Below, in pieces: positions 1-6,906 of a stretch of DNA of 18,857 nt; position 1 is the stretch's first letter; every line of letters begins with the position of its first letter. The translations under genes were made by a program, and so were the position numbers. The DNA is from CAYNFT01 sp964396535 (GTDB lineage: Bacteria > Chloroflexota > Dehalococcoidia > Dehalococcoidales > UBA2162). Location: positions 1 through 18,857 of the forward strand of contig CAYNFT010000038.1 in NCBI GenBank assembly GCA_964396535.1, read 5' to 3'. The notes beneath the pieces were generated by a model that was given only the letters and a program-made list of their open reading frames with translations, had not been told where the DNA came from and made no database searches.

Positions 1-1856
1 AGGTCAAAGAGTATATCCAGGGTACACCTTCTCTCATATTTGGGCTCGCAAACCGGCATGCCAACATGGAAGCTCCACTTTTCCATCCCGATGGGATAGT
101 TAAAAAAGTAGCCCTGTGATGAGCTTGGGTCCAGATTCTCAAGGAAGTGGCATTCAGGTAGTACTATATCGGCGAACCCCTCGGTGGTCTCATTGTGGAC
201 TGTGTTAATGGAGAATGTAAAGGGCACCTTCTTGAGGAATTCCTCAGCCGGTTTTGGATTGCCGGCACTCATTACCGTGTTGGCGCCATAGAGTGCCAGG
301 GCTAGGGGCTCGTAGGGACGTCCAACATTGCTCCATATCTCATCCCAATCGTCACAATAAGGATATGGGTTCCTGCCGGCATGAGGGAAGATGTCGGTGA
401 AGTTCAATAGACCAGGGCCGGTTGATTCCGGTGGCGGCCATGGTGCTTTGGAGAACCAGACCCCCGGCGTTAGCATTCCATCATAACTGGCATAGGGCTG
501 AAAGCTGGGACGACCTGTTTCGGGATGTCCAAAACCCCTCACCGTCCCTGAGCCAAGTATGCCACCACAGACGTCCTGATTACCCAGTAGCGAGTTCAAC
601 AGGGTCAATGCCGCGTACTGGTGGAAGCCGTTAGTATGCGTATTCACACCCTTGTAACCGACGACGCAGGCCGGTCTATAGGGTACCTTCTTGCCGTTAA
701 TCTCGATGGTGCTGCCTATTTTGGCTTCGTTAACGAGCTCTCGGGCCAGCCGCCTTATCGTATTTTCGGGTACGGTGCTAGTTTCAGCCGCCCATGCCGG
801 TTCATATTGCTTGAGATGGTTCTTCAAGAGGTGGAAAGCCGGGTGACACTTGATTCCATTGACCGTGTATTCCCCCTCCAGGGCAGGGTGGGTCAGGGTC
901 GGGTCATCGTAGGTCTTGGCTTTGCCATCATTTTCATCCCAGATGAGCGGGTGCCCGCTTTCTTTATCTCTCACGAACACCCTGTCAGGACCGACCAGGT
1001 AAGGTCCGTTTGTCTTGCCCCTGATGTACTCCGTATCGTAGGTTCCAATCTCATTCACGATAAGGTTGGCCATTGCCAGGAATACAGCCAGGTCAGTGCC
1101 CGGCAGAATGGGTATCCACTCCGTTGCCTTACTCCCAGAGATATAACCCACCGGATCCATCACGACAGTTCTCATTCCCCGGTCTCTGGCTTCAGCCCCC
1201 AATCGTATTGCCGTAGCCAGCATGCGCCCACCGGCTACCCCCTCGTTACCCCCGCATCGAAGCACAAAATTGCAGTACTTGTAGTCAGGAAGTATATCCC
1301 AAGCAGCATGCACCTGTGCATCGATGTGATGAGCTACAGCGCCACATGCCGTCCCAACTCCACCCGCAGCTCGATTAAGGGTGCCGAAAGAAACGAAGAA
1401 CCCTCCGGCTAACAGTGTGGCTTTAAATGTTGTACCGGGGCTGGGTGTAAATCCCCAGACCAGCTGCCTGGGGTCTGTCTCTCTTATCTTTACGAGCTTT
1501 TCGGCAATCGTGTCCAGTGCCTCGTCCCACGAGATTCTCTGCCATCCCGGGTCTTCCCCGATTCCTTTCTTGGGATTCGTCCTCTTCACCGGGTAGTTCA
1601 CCCGATTAGGGTCATGATAGTCCAGTATGGTAGCCACACCCTTCCCGCACAGCCCCCCTTGACCACCCAGGTCACTCTCCGGAATGCCTTCTATGGCTAC
1701 CGGCCAACCATCAACCACTCTTACCTTCGCCCCACATACGCAGTAGCACCCTCCACAAATAGTATATGCCCAGTAATCCTTATTGCCACCCTTAGCAAAA
1801 ATCCTGTAATCTTCTCTTTCCTTGCGGAGCTTTTCGTTCAGTATCTCTTCTTCCAT
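1..1856 (-). CDS. Molybdopterin oxidoreductase, DMSO-reductase family catalytic subunit (C-terminus off the left edge)
   Basis: The frame is open from an ATG at 1856 to the left edge, giving 618 visible residues with no stop, so the gene is cut by the window. Near the N-terminus there is C34-x2-C37-x3-C41 and C70 (in GLCGKG), the [4Fe-4S] ligand pattern of this superfamily. The text then follows the expected order: WDEAL at about residue 110, a Cys at 171 (context GTACGAVAHH) that could ligate Mo, and later NTVHNETTEGFADIVLPE, typical of the substrate/dinucleotide region. The visible N-terminus has no obvious twin-arginine signal, so a cytoplasmic location is likely. The substrate is unknown; formate dehydrogenase, acetylene hydratase-like or hydroxylase-type members cannot be told apart here. 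No Shine-Dalgarno precedes the ATG; a promoter ends 7 nt upstream, suggesting a leaderless mRNA. The family call is firm, the function is not. Confidence 0.92.
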   Translation of the reverse strand, partial: MEEEILNEKLRKEREDYRIFAKGGNKDYWAYTICGGCYCVCGAKVRVVDGWPVAIEGIPESDLGGQGGLCGKGVATILDYHDPNRVNYPVKRTNPKKGIGEDPGWQRISWDEALDTIAEKLVKIRETDPRQLVWGFTPSPGTTFKATLLAGGFFVSFGTLNRAAGGVGTACGAVAHHIDAQVHAAWDILPDYKYCNFVLRCGGNEGVAGGRMLATAIRLGAEARDRGMRTVVMDPVGYISGSKATEWIPILPGTDLAVFLAMANLIVNEIGTYDTEYIRGKTNGPYLVGPDRVFVRDKESGHPLIWDENDGKAKTYDDPTLTHPALEGEYTVNGIKCHPAFHLLKNHLKQYEPAWAAETSTVPENTIRRLARELVNEAKIGSTIEINGKKVPYRPACVVGYKGVNTHTNGFHQYAALTLLNSLLGNQDVCGGILGSGTVRGFGHPETGRPSFQPYASYDGMLTPGVWFSKAPWPPPESTGPGLLNFTDIFPHAGRNPYPYCDDWDEIWSNVGRPYEPLALALYGANTVMSAGNPKPAEEFLKKVPFTFSINTVHNETTEGFADIVLPECHFLENLDPSSSQGYFFNYPIGMEKWSFHVGMPVCEPKYERRCTLDILFD

Positions 1857-1863
1857 TGTGCGC

Positions 1864-1892
1864 AATATAGCACTACCACTACTTACAGTCAA
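1864..1892 (-). promoter_or_regulatory. Sigma-70-type promoter of the molybdopterin oxidoreductase gene
   Basis: On the minus strand TTGACT (1892-1887) is separated by 17 nt from TATATT (1869-1864), a near-consensus -35/-10 pair. Only 7 nt (GCGCACA) separate the -10 box from the ATG at 1856, so transcription would start at or next to the start codon. Read from sequence only. Confidence 0.55.
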
Positions 1893-1923
1893 TGTAAGGC
1901 AGAGGAGGTTTTACAGCAAAAAG

Positions 1924-1948
1924 ATTAAAGGGGCGAAGCCCTTTTAAT
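1924..1948. terminator. Strong hairpin, possible bidirectional terminator
   Basis: Two 11-nt arms (1924-1934 and 1938-1948, left arm ATTAAAGGGGC) pair with one G-U around a GAA loop. On the minus strand the stem is followed by CTTTTTG; on the plus strand the right arm itself ends in TTTTAAT. It lies outside both predicted transcripts, so an insulating role is possible. It is not obviously the end of any visible gene. Confidence 0.4.
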
Positions 1949-2084
1949 AAAACTAAAAGGTGAGGGGTTGGTAAACAATGTCGGCTAGAGAGGATGGGTA
2001 AAAAGGAACGTTTTTGTGAGGTGGTTGACTTGGCAAAGGTCAATATTATGAATTAGTATATATGGTAAAATGAACTACATTATT

Positions 2085-2112
2085 TTGACAAACTAACATT
2101 AAGTGGTAGAAT
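2085..2112 (+). promoter_or_regulatory. Sigma-70-type promoter of the SDR-led operon
   Basis: A perfect TTGACA (2085-2090) is followed after 16 nt by TAGAAT (2107-2112). The -10 box is covered by a perfect inverted repeat, so the promoter is probably repressible. Expected start is near 2119, giving a leader of about 70 nt before the SDR gene. Confidence 0.6.
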
Positions 2113-2119
2113 ACCACTT
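2101..2119. promoter_or_regulatory. Palindromic operator over the -10 box
   Basis: AAGTGGTAGAATACCACTT has perfect 8-nt arms around a 3-nt centre. The core TGGT-n5-ACCA resembles the operators of FadR-subfamily GntR regulators (TnGT...ACnA), which often control acid catabolism genes. No regulator gene is present in the window. The palindrome is read directly; the regulator family is inference. Confidence 0.55.
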
Positions 2120-2189
2120 ATCTGATTAGCTTATAGGTAATTGGGAGGCAGATTAAGCACTAATCCCGAAATGGACAGAGGAGGTGAAT

Positions 2190-2933
2190 ATGGAGCTGGG
2201 TCTGAAGGACAAGGTAGCGCTGGTAACCGGGACTGGCAGTCAAATAGGTATGGGCAAAGCTATAGCCTTAACCCTGGCGAAAGAGGGATGTAACATAGTT
2301 TCATCTGATATAGATATCGAGGGAGCGCAAAAAACAGCAGATGAGGTAAAAGCTTTAGGACGTAAGGCTATCGCTCTGAAAGCTGATATAGTCAATAGTA
2401 GTGAAGTTAACGACACGGTAAAAGCAGCACTGGCTGAATTTGGCAAAATAGATATACTGGTAAACACTGCCGGCGGGACCGCCGCCGCAGGACCTTTACA
2501 TCAGGCCCAAGAAGAGAGGTGGCAGAAAGATATAGCGGTCAACTTTTTAGGTTCGATGTACTGTGCCAAGGCAGTTCTCCCTGGCATGATGGAGCGTAAA
2601 TATGGTAAGATTGTCAATTTTTCGTCTGCCGTTGCCTTAAATGGTATGCTTGGCTCCAGTTCTTACGCCGGGTCCAAGGCCGCAGTCATAACCTTCACCA
2701 AGTGCCTGGCATTGGAAGCAGGTCCCTCGGGAATAAACGTAAACTGTCTGGCCCCGACGATGGTTATGACCAATTTTGGAACTCATGCCACTATGGACCC
2801 TAAAAGGGTAGAAGAGATGGCAGCGCGATTGACTTTAAGGAGGCATACTACAACTCAGGATATAGCAAATGCGGTAGTCTTTTTTACATCAGATATGTCC
2901 AGTGGCATAACAGGACAGGTTATATCAATATAG
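2190..2933 (+). CDS. Short-chain dehydrogenase/reductase (SDR)
   Basis: A 247-residue classical SDR, an NAD(P)-dependent oxidoreductase of an alcohol/carbonyl pair. Visible motifs are the TGxxxGxG-type cofactor loop (TGTGSQIGMGKA, about residues 14-25), NTAGG in place of NNAG, the catalytic Ser in NFSSA and YAGSK for YxxxK. The ATG at 2190 is preferred because AGGAGG (2179-2184) lies 5 nt before it; an in-frame GTG at 2184 overlaps that site. First gene of a plus-strand cluster, directly behind a repressible-looking promoter. Oddity: the protein stops at GQVISI, whereas most relatives end in ...IDGG. In another frame the same bases encode NIDGS before a TGA at 2945-2947, hinting at a small frameshift. 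Substrate unknown; FabG-like calls would be over-specific. Confidence 0.93.
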   Translation: MELGLKDKVALVTGTGSQIGMGKAIALTLAKEGCNIVSSDIDIEGAQKTADEVKALGRKAIALKADIVNSSEVNDTVKAALAEFGKIDILVNTAGGTAAAGPLHQAQEERWQKDIAVNFLGSMYCAKAVLPGMMERKYGKIVNFSSAVALNGMLGSSSYAGSKAAVITFTKCLALEAGPSGINVNCLAPTMVMTNFGTHATMDPKRVEEMAARLTLRRHTTTQDIANAVVFFTSDMSSGITGQVISI

Positions 2934-2980
2934 ATGGCAGTTTTTGAAATCGAACCCAAAACAGACACAAGGAGAACACT

Positions 2981-3970
2981 ATGAAAACAAGAAAATTGGG
3001 CTCAACTGACCTCTACCTGTCAACGATAGGACTCGGGACCTGGCCAATGGGAGGTGTTTCTGCCGGAATGCATTGGGGACCACAAGATGACAAAGATTCA
3101 ATAGATACCATTGTGCGTGCTGTTGACCGGGGAATTAACTGGCTGGATACTGCTGGAGCCTATGGACGAGGTCATTCTGAAGAAGTCGTCGGCATGGCTC
3201 TAAAAGAATTGCCTGAGCGACCAATTATCGTAACCAAATGCGGCTCAACGCCGGAAGATAATCTTGAGCCAAAGAACGTGCGGGCTCAGTGTGAAGCAAG
3301 CTTGAAAAGGATGGGAATAGATGTCATTGACCTCTTTCTGGCACATTGGCCAACACCCATAGAGTATATGGAGGCGGGGTGGCAGACCTGTAGCGAACTG
3401 GTCAAAGAGGGTAAGGTTCGCTATATTGGAGTATCCAATTTTACCATAGAACAAATGGAGAAACTGCAACCTATCCATCCTATTGCTGCCATGGAGCCAC
3501 CATACAGTATGATTCAACGCAGAATCGAAAATGAAATTCTGAACTATTGCCGCAATCACAATATGGGAGTTGTGGTATATAGTCCTTTGCAACAGGGGGT
3601 ACTAACCGACGCCTTTAAAAACCTTGTGCTGGCTGAGGGTGACTTCCGGCGTAATAATCCCAACTTTCAGGAACCGATGCTCAGTCTCAACCTTAAGTTA
3701 GTTGAGGGGCTAACCCCTATCGCCAGGAAGCATGGTAGAAGTGTTGCCCAGCTGGCTATTGCCTGGACTTTAAGGCGTCCTGAAGTAACCTCAGCCCTTA
3801 ACGGTGCAAGGGTGCCGTCTGAAATTGAAGATAGTATTCCTGCTGGAGACTGGGAACTCTCTCAGGAAGACATCGCTGCAATCGAAGAGCTGCTGGAAAA
3901 GCGGCAAAAAGAGCTTCCTCCCCCACCTCCCCCCGGAGGTCCGCCTGGAGGTCCTCAGGGTAGAACCTAG
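2981..3970 (+). CDS. Aldo/keto reductase
   Basis: A 329-residue aldo/keto reductase, a TIM-barrel NADPH-dependent carbonyl reductase or alcohol dehydrogenase. The catalytic tetrad is visible: D56 and Y61 (DTAGAYG), K86 (IVTKCG) and H122 (FLAHWP). The start fits AAGGAG seven nt before the ATG. It follows the SDR by 47 nt and precedes the enolase-superfamily gene by 72 nt, so it is probably cotranscribed. The C-terminus is unusual: after the last helix comes a short tail of six prolines followed by Gly/Pro/Gln residues ending GPQGRT, encoded by a C/G-rich stretch. The tail lies outside the barrel and could be a flexible extension. The specific substrate is not evident. Confidence 0.93.
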   Translation: MKTRKLGSTDLYLSTIGLGTWPMGGVSAGMHWGPQDDKDSIDTIVRAVDRGINWLDTAGAYGRGHSEEVVGMALKELPERPIIVTKCGSTPEDNLEPKNVRAQCEASLKRMGIDVIDLFLAHWPTPIEYMEAGWQTCSELVKEGKVRYIGVSNFTIEQMEKLQPIHPIAAMEPPYSMIQRRIENEILNYCRNHNMGVVVYSPLQQGVLTDAFKNLVLAEGDFRRNNPNFQEPMLSLNLKLVEGLTPIARKHGRSVAQLAIAWTLRRPEVTSALNGARVPSEIEDSIPAGDWELSQEDIAAIEELLEKRQKELPPPPPPGGPPGGPQGRT

Positions 3971-4042
3971 CGTAAATGGGAGGGAATTTAATAGAGAATC
4001 CTGCTTGAGTACTCAAATACAATAAAATGGAGGGGAAAATAG

Positions 4043-5179
4043 ATGAAAATTACCAAAATAGAAGGTATACCCTGTTCCTTGCCCCGTAAGGAAGGTGGCA
4101 GGGGTTCCAACGTTGTCCTCGTAAAATTGCATACCGATGAGGGTATCATAGGGGCAGCCGACGGCGGTACGTGTGGTCAGGATGCCGTTATGCTCTCTCT
4201 TAAGCTCCAGGGACCAATGCTTCTTGGTGCGAATCCCCTCGACATCGGGATAATCATGAACAGGCTCTCCAGGGGATTCGGTGGTGTTAACGCTACTGCA
4301 ATGGGAACCATAGACTTCGCATTGTACGATATCGTAGGAAAGGCGCTGAATCAGCCGGTCTACCAGCTTCTGGGTGGAAAAGCTTGCGAGAAGCTTGCTA
4401 TCAGCGTGATGATTTCGCATGGGACACCTAAAGAGAGAGCGGCACTAGCGGAAAGGGTGGTGGCAGCTGGTGTTCGCAATATAGTGTGCAAGGTAGGGCC
4501 AGGATGGGGAACCGCCTCAGTCTTTGAGGACGTGGCCAATTTGAAAGCGATTAGAGAAGCAGTTGGCGATGAAATATACTTAGGGGTTGATGCCAACGGT
4601 GGCCTGGACTACTCCACGGCGCTGGACCTTAGTCTGAGGTTGGAGCAAATTGATATATACAAGGTTGAGCAACCCGTGCCACGGTGGGATGTCGACGGCT
4701 TAGCCCGCCTCCAGAAAAAACTACGTACCCCGGTATGGGCTCACGAATCCGCTATAGAAATTCCCGGCCTGATGGAGTGTATTAAAAAGGATGCTTGCGA
4801 CGGTGTATGTATTAAGGTAGTGTGGACAGGCGGGATTTTCAACTCGCTGAAGTGGGCCGCTATCGCCGAGGCCGCCAATTTGTCGATTTCCTGCGGCTCT
4901 ATGGTAGGCTCCGGGTATGAGGCTGCAGCCCAAGCACACTTCCTTGCCGCCGACCCGTGGATGAGCAAGATTGCCCACGCCAACCTCGGACCTCCACTGC
5001 TTCACGACCAGTGGGACACCACTAACCCACCCATACATGATGACCTTGCGAAAAACCCACCCGTATATAAGGACGGTTACTTCTACCCACCCGATGGTCC
5101 CGGTTTAGGACTCGAACTAAACGAAGAAATCATTCCCAAGCTCATATCTCCAGGCATGGCGCCAATAGTTATAGAATAA
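4043..5179 (+). CDS. Mandelate racemase/muconate lactonizing enzyme-type protein (enolase superfamily)
   Basis: A 378-residue protein with the enolase-superfamily N-terminal cap (about residues 1-125) and barrel. Such enzymes abstract the alpha-proton of a carboxylate on a Mg2+ ion and act as racemases, cycloisomerases or sugar-acid dehydratases. Visible: K150 (IVCKVG) at the second Lys of the KxK motif, D183 and N185 (GVDANGG), E209 (KVEQP) and K258 (IKVVWTGG). The first Lys of KxK is replaced by V148. The usual ADES motif, where Asp is a metal ligand, reads AHES (H234-E235). GGAGGGG lies about 8 nt upstream of the ATG. It sits in an operon with SDR, AKR, PrpD and CoA-transferase genes, fitting a role in acid catabolism. 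The altered ligand set makes the exact activity uncertain. Confidence 0.92.
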   Translation: MKITKIEGIPCSLPRKEGGRGSNVVLVKLHTDEGIIGAADGGTCGQDAVMLSLKLQGPMLLGANPLDIGIIMNRLSRGFGGVNATAMGTIDFALYDIVGKALNQPVYQLLGGKACEKLAISVMISHGTPKERAALAERVVAAGVRNIVCKVGPGWGTASVFEDVANLKAIREAVGDEIYLGVDANGGLDYSTALDLSLRLEQIDIYKVEQPVPRWDVDGLARLQKKLRTPVWAHESAIEIPGLMECIKKDACDGVCIKVVWTGGIFNSLKWAAIAEAANLSISCGSMVGSGYEAAAQAHFLAADPWMSKIAHANLGPPLLHDQWDTTNPPIHDDLAKNPPVYKDGYFYPPDGPGLGLELNEEIIPKLISPGMAPIVIE

Positions 5180-5192
5180 TAGATATCCATAC

Positions 5193-5257
5193 AGTGAATG
5201 ACCATAAAGGTAATTGATAGGTATTCAGTGGGTTTTCTTCCAGCGTGGTCATTCACT
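5193..5257. repeat. 12-bp perfect inverted repeat between the enolase-type and PrpD genes
   Basis: AGTGAATGACCA (5193-5204) recurs as its exact reverse complement at 5246-5257 with a 41-nt spacer. In the mRNA this would form a 12-bp stem ending about 23 nt before the PrpD ribosome-binding site. There is no U-tract, so it is not a standard terminator. Confidence 0.7.
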
Positions 5258-5294
5258 ATCCTTGAGAAAGAATGGGGACAAGGAGAAGGTGCCA

Positions 5295-6740
5295 ATGAGT
5301 GAAATTACCCGAGAACTAGCCAGGTTTGCCTTTGAAACTAAATGGGAGGATTTGCCAGCACCTATTGTAAAAGAAACAAAACATGTCCTTATGGACTCGA
5401 TTGGATGCGCCCTGGGAGCGTTATCCACCGACAAAGGGAAAATGATGGCAGCTCTGGGCAGGAGGTATGGGGGACCACCAGAGTCATCAATAATCGGCCT
5501 GGGTGATAAGGTCTCCTGCTCTAACGCCGCACTTGCTAACGGTGAATTAATGATAACCCTGGATTATCACGATATCATTGCCGGCGGTCACGATGGTGTG
5601 TATGTTATCCCGACAATACTGGCGATAGCTGAGAGCGTTGGGGCATCAGGAAAGGACTTAATTCTGGCTACAGCTTCAGGCCTTGAAATTTCAGCGAGGC
5701 TGGCCAGAGCTGTGGGCAGGCATAATATCACTCCTCAAGATGTCCAGAGACAACAAAGTAGTCAAAGAGGAATTACTGGAAATGCCTATTCTAATTTTGG
5801 TGCTGCCGCTGGAGCCGGGCGACTCCTGAAGCTGGACGACGAGAAAATACTTCATGCTATGGGTATAGCCGGTCACCTTTGTATGGTTCTATCATATGGG
5901 AGATGGGGAGCCGGTGGGCACAGGTATATGGCTAAATACGGGGTACCAGGATGGCAAAGCACGGGCGCAGTTACGGCTGCACTGCTTGCCGAGATGGGAT
6001 ATACCGGGGATACCACGGTACTTGATGACCCGGAACGCGGGTTCTGTTATTACGTAGGTTACCCGAACTGGTACCCAGAGGAGATAACACAAGACCTGGG
6101 TAAGACCTGGTGCTTCAACTATAGACTGCACTATAAGCCGTATCCCTGCTGTGGCGTGTTTCATTCTGCACTGGACTGCTTTTACGATGTTATTGAGCAA
6201 AACAATCTTACGCCCGAGGAAATAGAAAGCGTTAAGGTTTTCGGTCGCGGGGGTATGCCTGCACCGAGGACGGATTCGCCATCGACTGCCAATAGAGAAA
6301 TAGAGGGCATCTCTGCTGCACAATTTAACATGCCTTATAACATTGCCGTCGCTGTGCATAGAGTCAGGATAGGAGTAGAGTGGCTTGACCCGGATACGAT
6401 GAGAAATCCAGAAATTCTTAAATTTATGGATAAAGTCACCACTGAGGCGGACCCTGATTATGCTAAAAAGTATGCGGAGGAACTGGAAAAGAATCCCGCA
6501 GCCGCTCTCGCCAAAGTCGAAGTAGCAGCCAGAGGCAAGGCATTTACCGTAGAGAGGAAGTATCGGCGAGGCACCACCGGCACAGAGGCTGCAGCGACTG
6601 ACGATGATTTAATTGGGAAGTTCCGGCACAACGCCGTAAGGATTCTAACCAAAGCTAAAATTGAACAAGCGATAGAAGCTCTATCAGGGCTGGAGAAGAT
6701 TGATAATGTTTCACAGCTTATGCGTTATGTCACTCTGTAA
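5295..6740 (+). CDS. MmgE/PrpD family protein
   Basis: A 481-residue member of the MmgE/PrpD family, which includes 2-methylcitrate dehydratase, cis-aconitate decarboxylase and iminodisuccinate epimerase. Family hallmarks: an N-terminal helical ARFAFETKWEDLP...KHVLMDSIGC segment, DYHD near residue 100, KPYPCCGVFH in the lid region and AQFNMPYNIAVAV, matching the conserved (S/A)QFx(L/M)PY stretch. The ATG at 5295 has AGGAGAAGG just upstream and matches the usual family N-terminus; a longer frame from 5214 adds 27 residues unlike the family. It is the fourth gene of the plus-strand cluster. The reaction is probably dehydration, isomerisation or decarboxylation of a small polycarboxylic acid; the neighbours do not support the methylcitrate pathway (no prpB or prpC nearby). 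Confidence 0.92.
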   Translation: MSEITRELARFAFETKWEDLPAPIVKETKHVLMDSIGCALGALSTDKGKMMAALGRRYGGPPESSIIGLGDKVSCSNAALANGELMITLDYHDIIAGGHDGVYVIPTILAIAESVGASGKDLILATASGLEISARLARAVGRHNITPQDVQRQQSSQRGITGNAYSNFGAAAGAGRLLKLDDEKILHAMGIAGHLCMVLSYGRWGAGGHRYMAKYGVPGWQSTGAVTAALLAEMGYTGDTTVLDDPERGFCYYVGYPNWYPEEITQDLGKTWCFNYRLHYKPYPCCGVFHSALDCFYDVIEQNNLTPEEIESVKVFGRGGMPAPRTDSPSTANREIEGISAAQFNMPYNIAVAVHRVRIGVEWLDPDTMRNPEILKFMDKVTTEADPDYAKKYAEELEKNPAAALAKVEVAARGKAFTVERKYRRGTTGTEAAATDDDLIGKFRHNAVRILTKAKIEQAIEALSGLEKIDNVSQLMRYVTL

Positions 6741-6847
6741 TCTAAGAGCAACATAATACTAAGACGTCAATACAACCCAGAACTCAAACAACACGTATGG
6801 ACGCAAGATAAATATCATCGATTTGTAGGTCAATAAGTGCAAAAAAC

Positions 6848-6861
6848 AGCTATCGGTAGCT
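6848..6861. repeat. Small hairpin between the PrpD and CoA-transferase genes
   Basis: AGCTATCGGTAGCT forms a perfect 5-bp stem with a TCGG loop. It is preceded by six A on the plus strand, so the minus-strand reading has a U6 tail like a weak terminator. No minus-strand gene lies upstream of it, so its role is unclear. Confidence 0.35.
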
Positions 6862-6906
6862 TTGGAATAGCGGTTAATATCATGGACTGGAAGAGGTAAC
6901 TTACAA

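Larger units (their letters stand above)
1857..2189. other. Divergent intergenic control region
   Basis: This stretch of 333 bases between the divergent oxidoreductase and SDR genes holds no convincing gene. It contains the minus-strand promoter (1864-1892), a strong hairpin (1924-1948), the plus-strand promoter (2085-2112) and a palindrome over its -10 box (2101-2119). A weaker second plus-strand -35/-10 candidate (TTGACT at 2025-2030, TATGAA at 2047-2052, 16-nt spacer) is also visible. Confidence 0.6.

Noticed and set aside
422..1928. Plus-strand open frames at 422-634, 621-1412, 1381-1596 and 1614-1928
   Set aside because: They lie antisense to the molybdopterin oxidoreductase, whose minus-strand frame carries clear family motifs throughout, and they show no motifs of their own.
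5214..5294. N-terminal extension of the PrpD protein from a TTG at 5214
   Set aside because: It contains the inverted repeat, does not resemble the family, and the ATG at 5295 has a proper ribosome-binding site.
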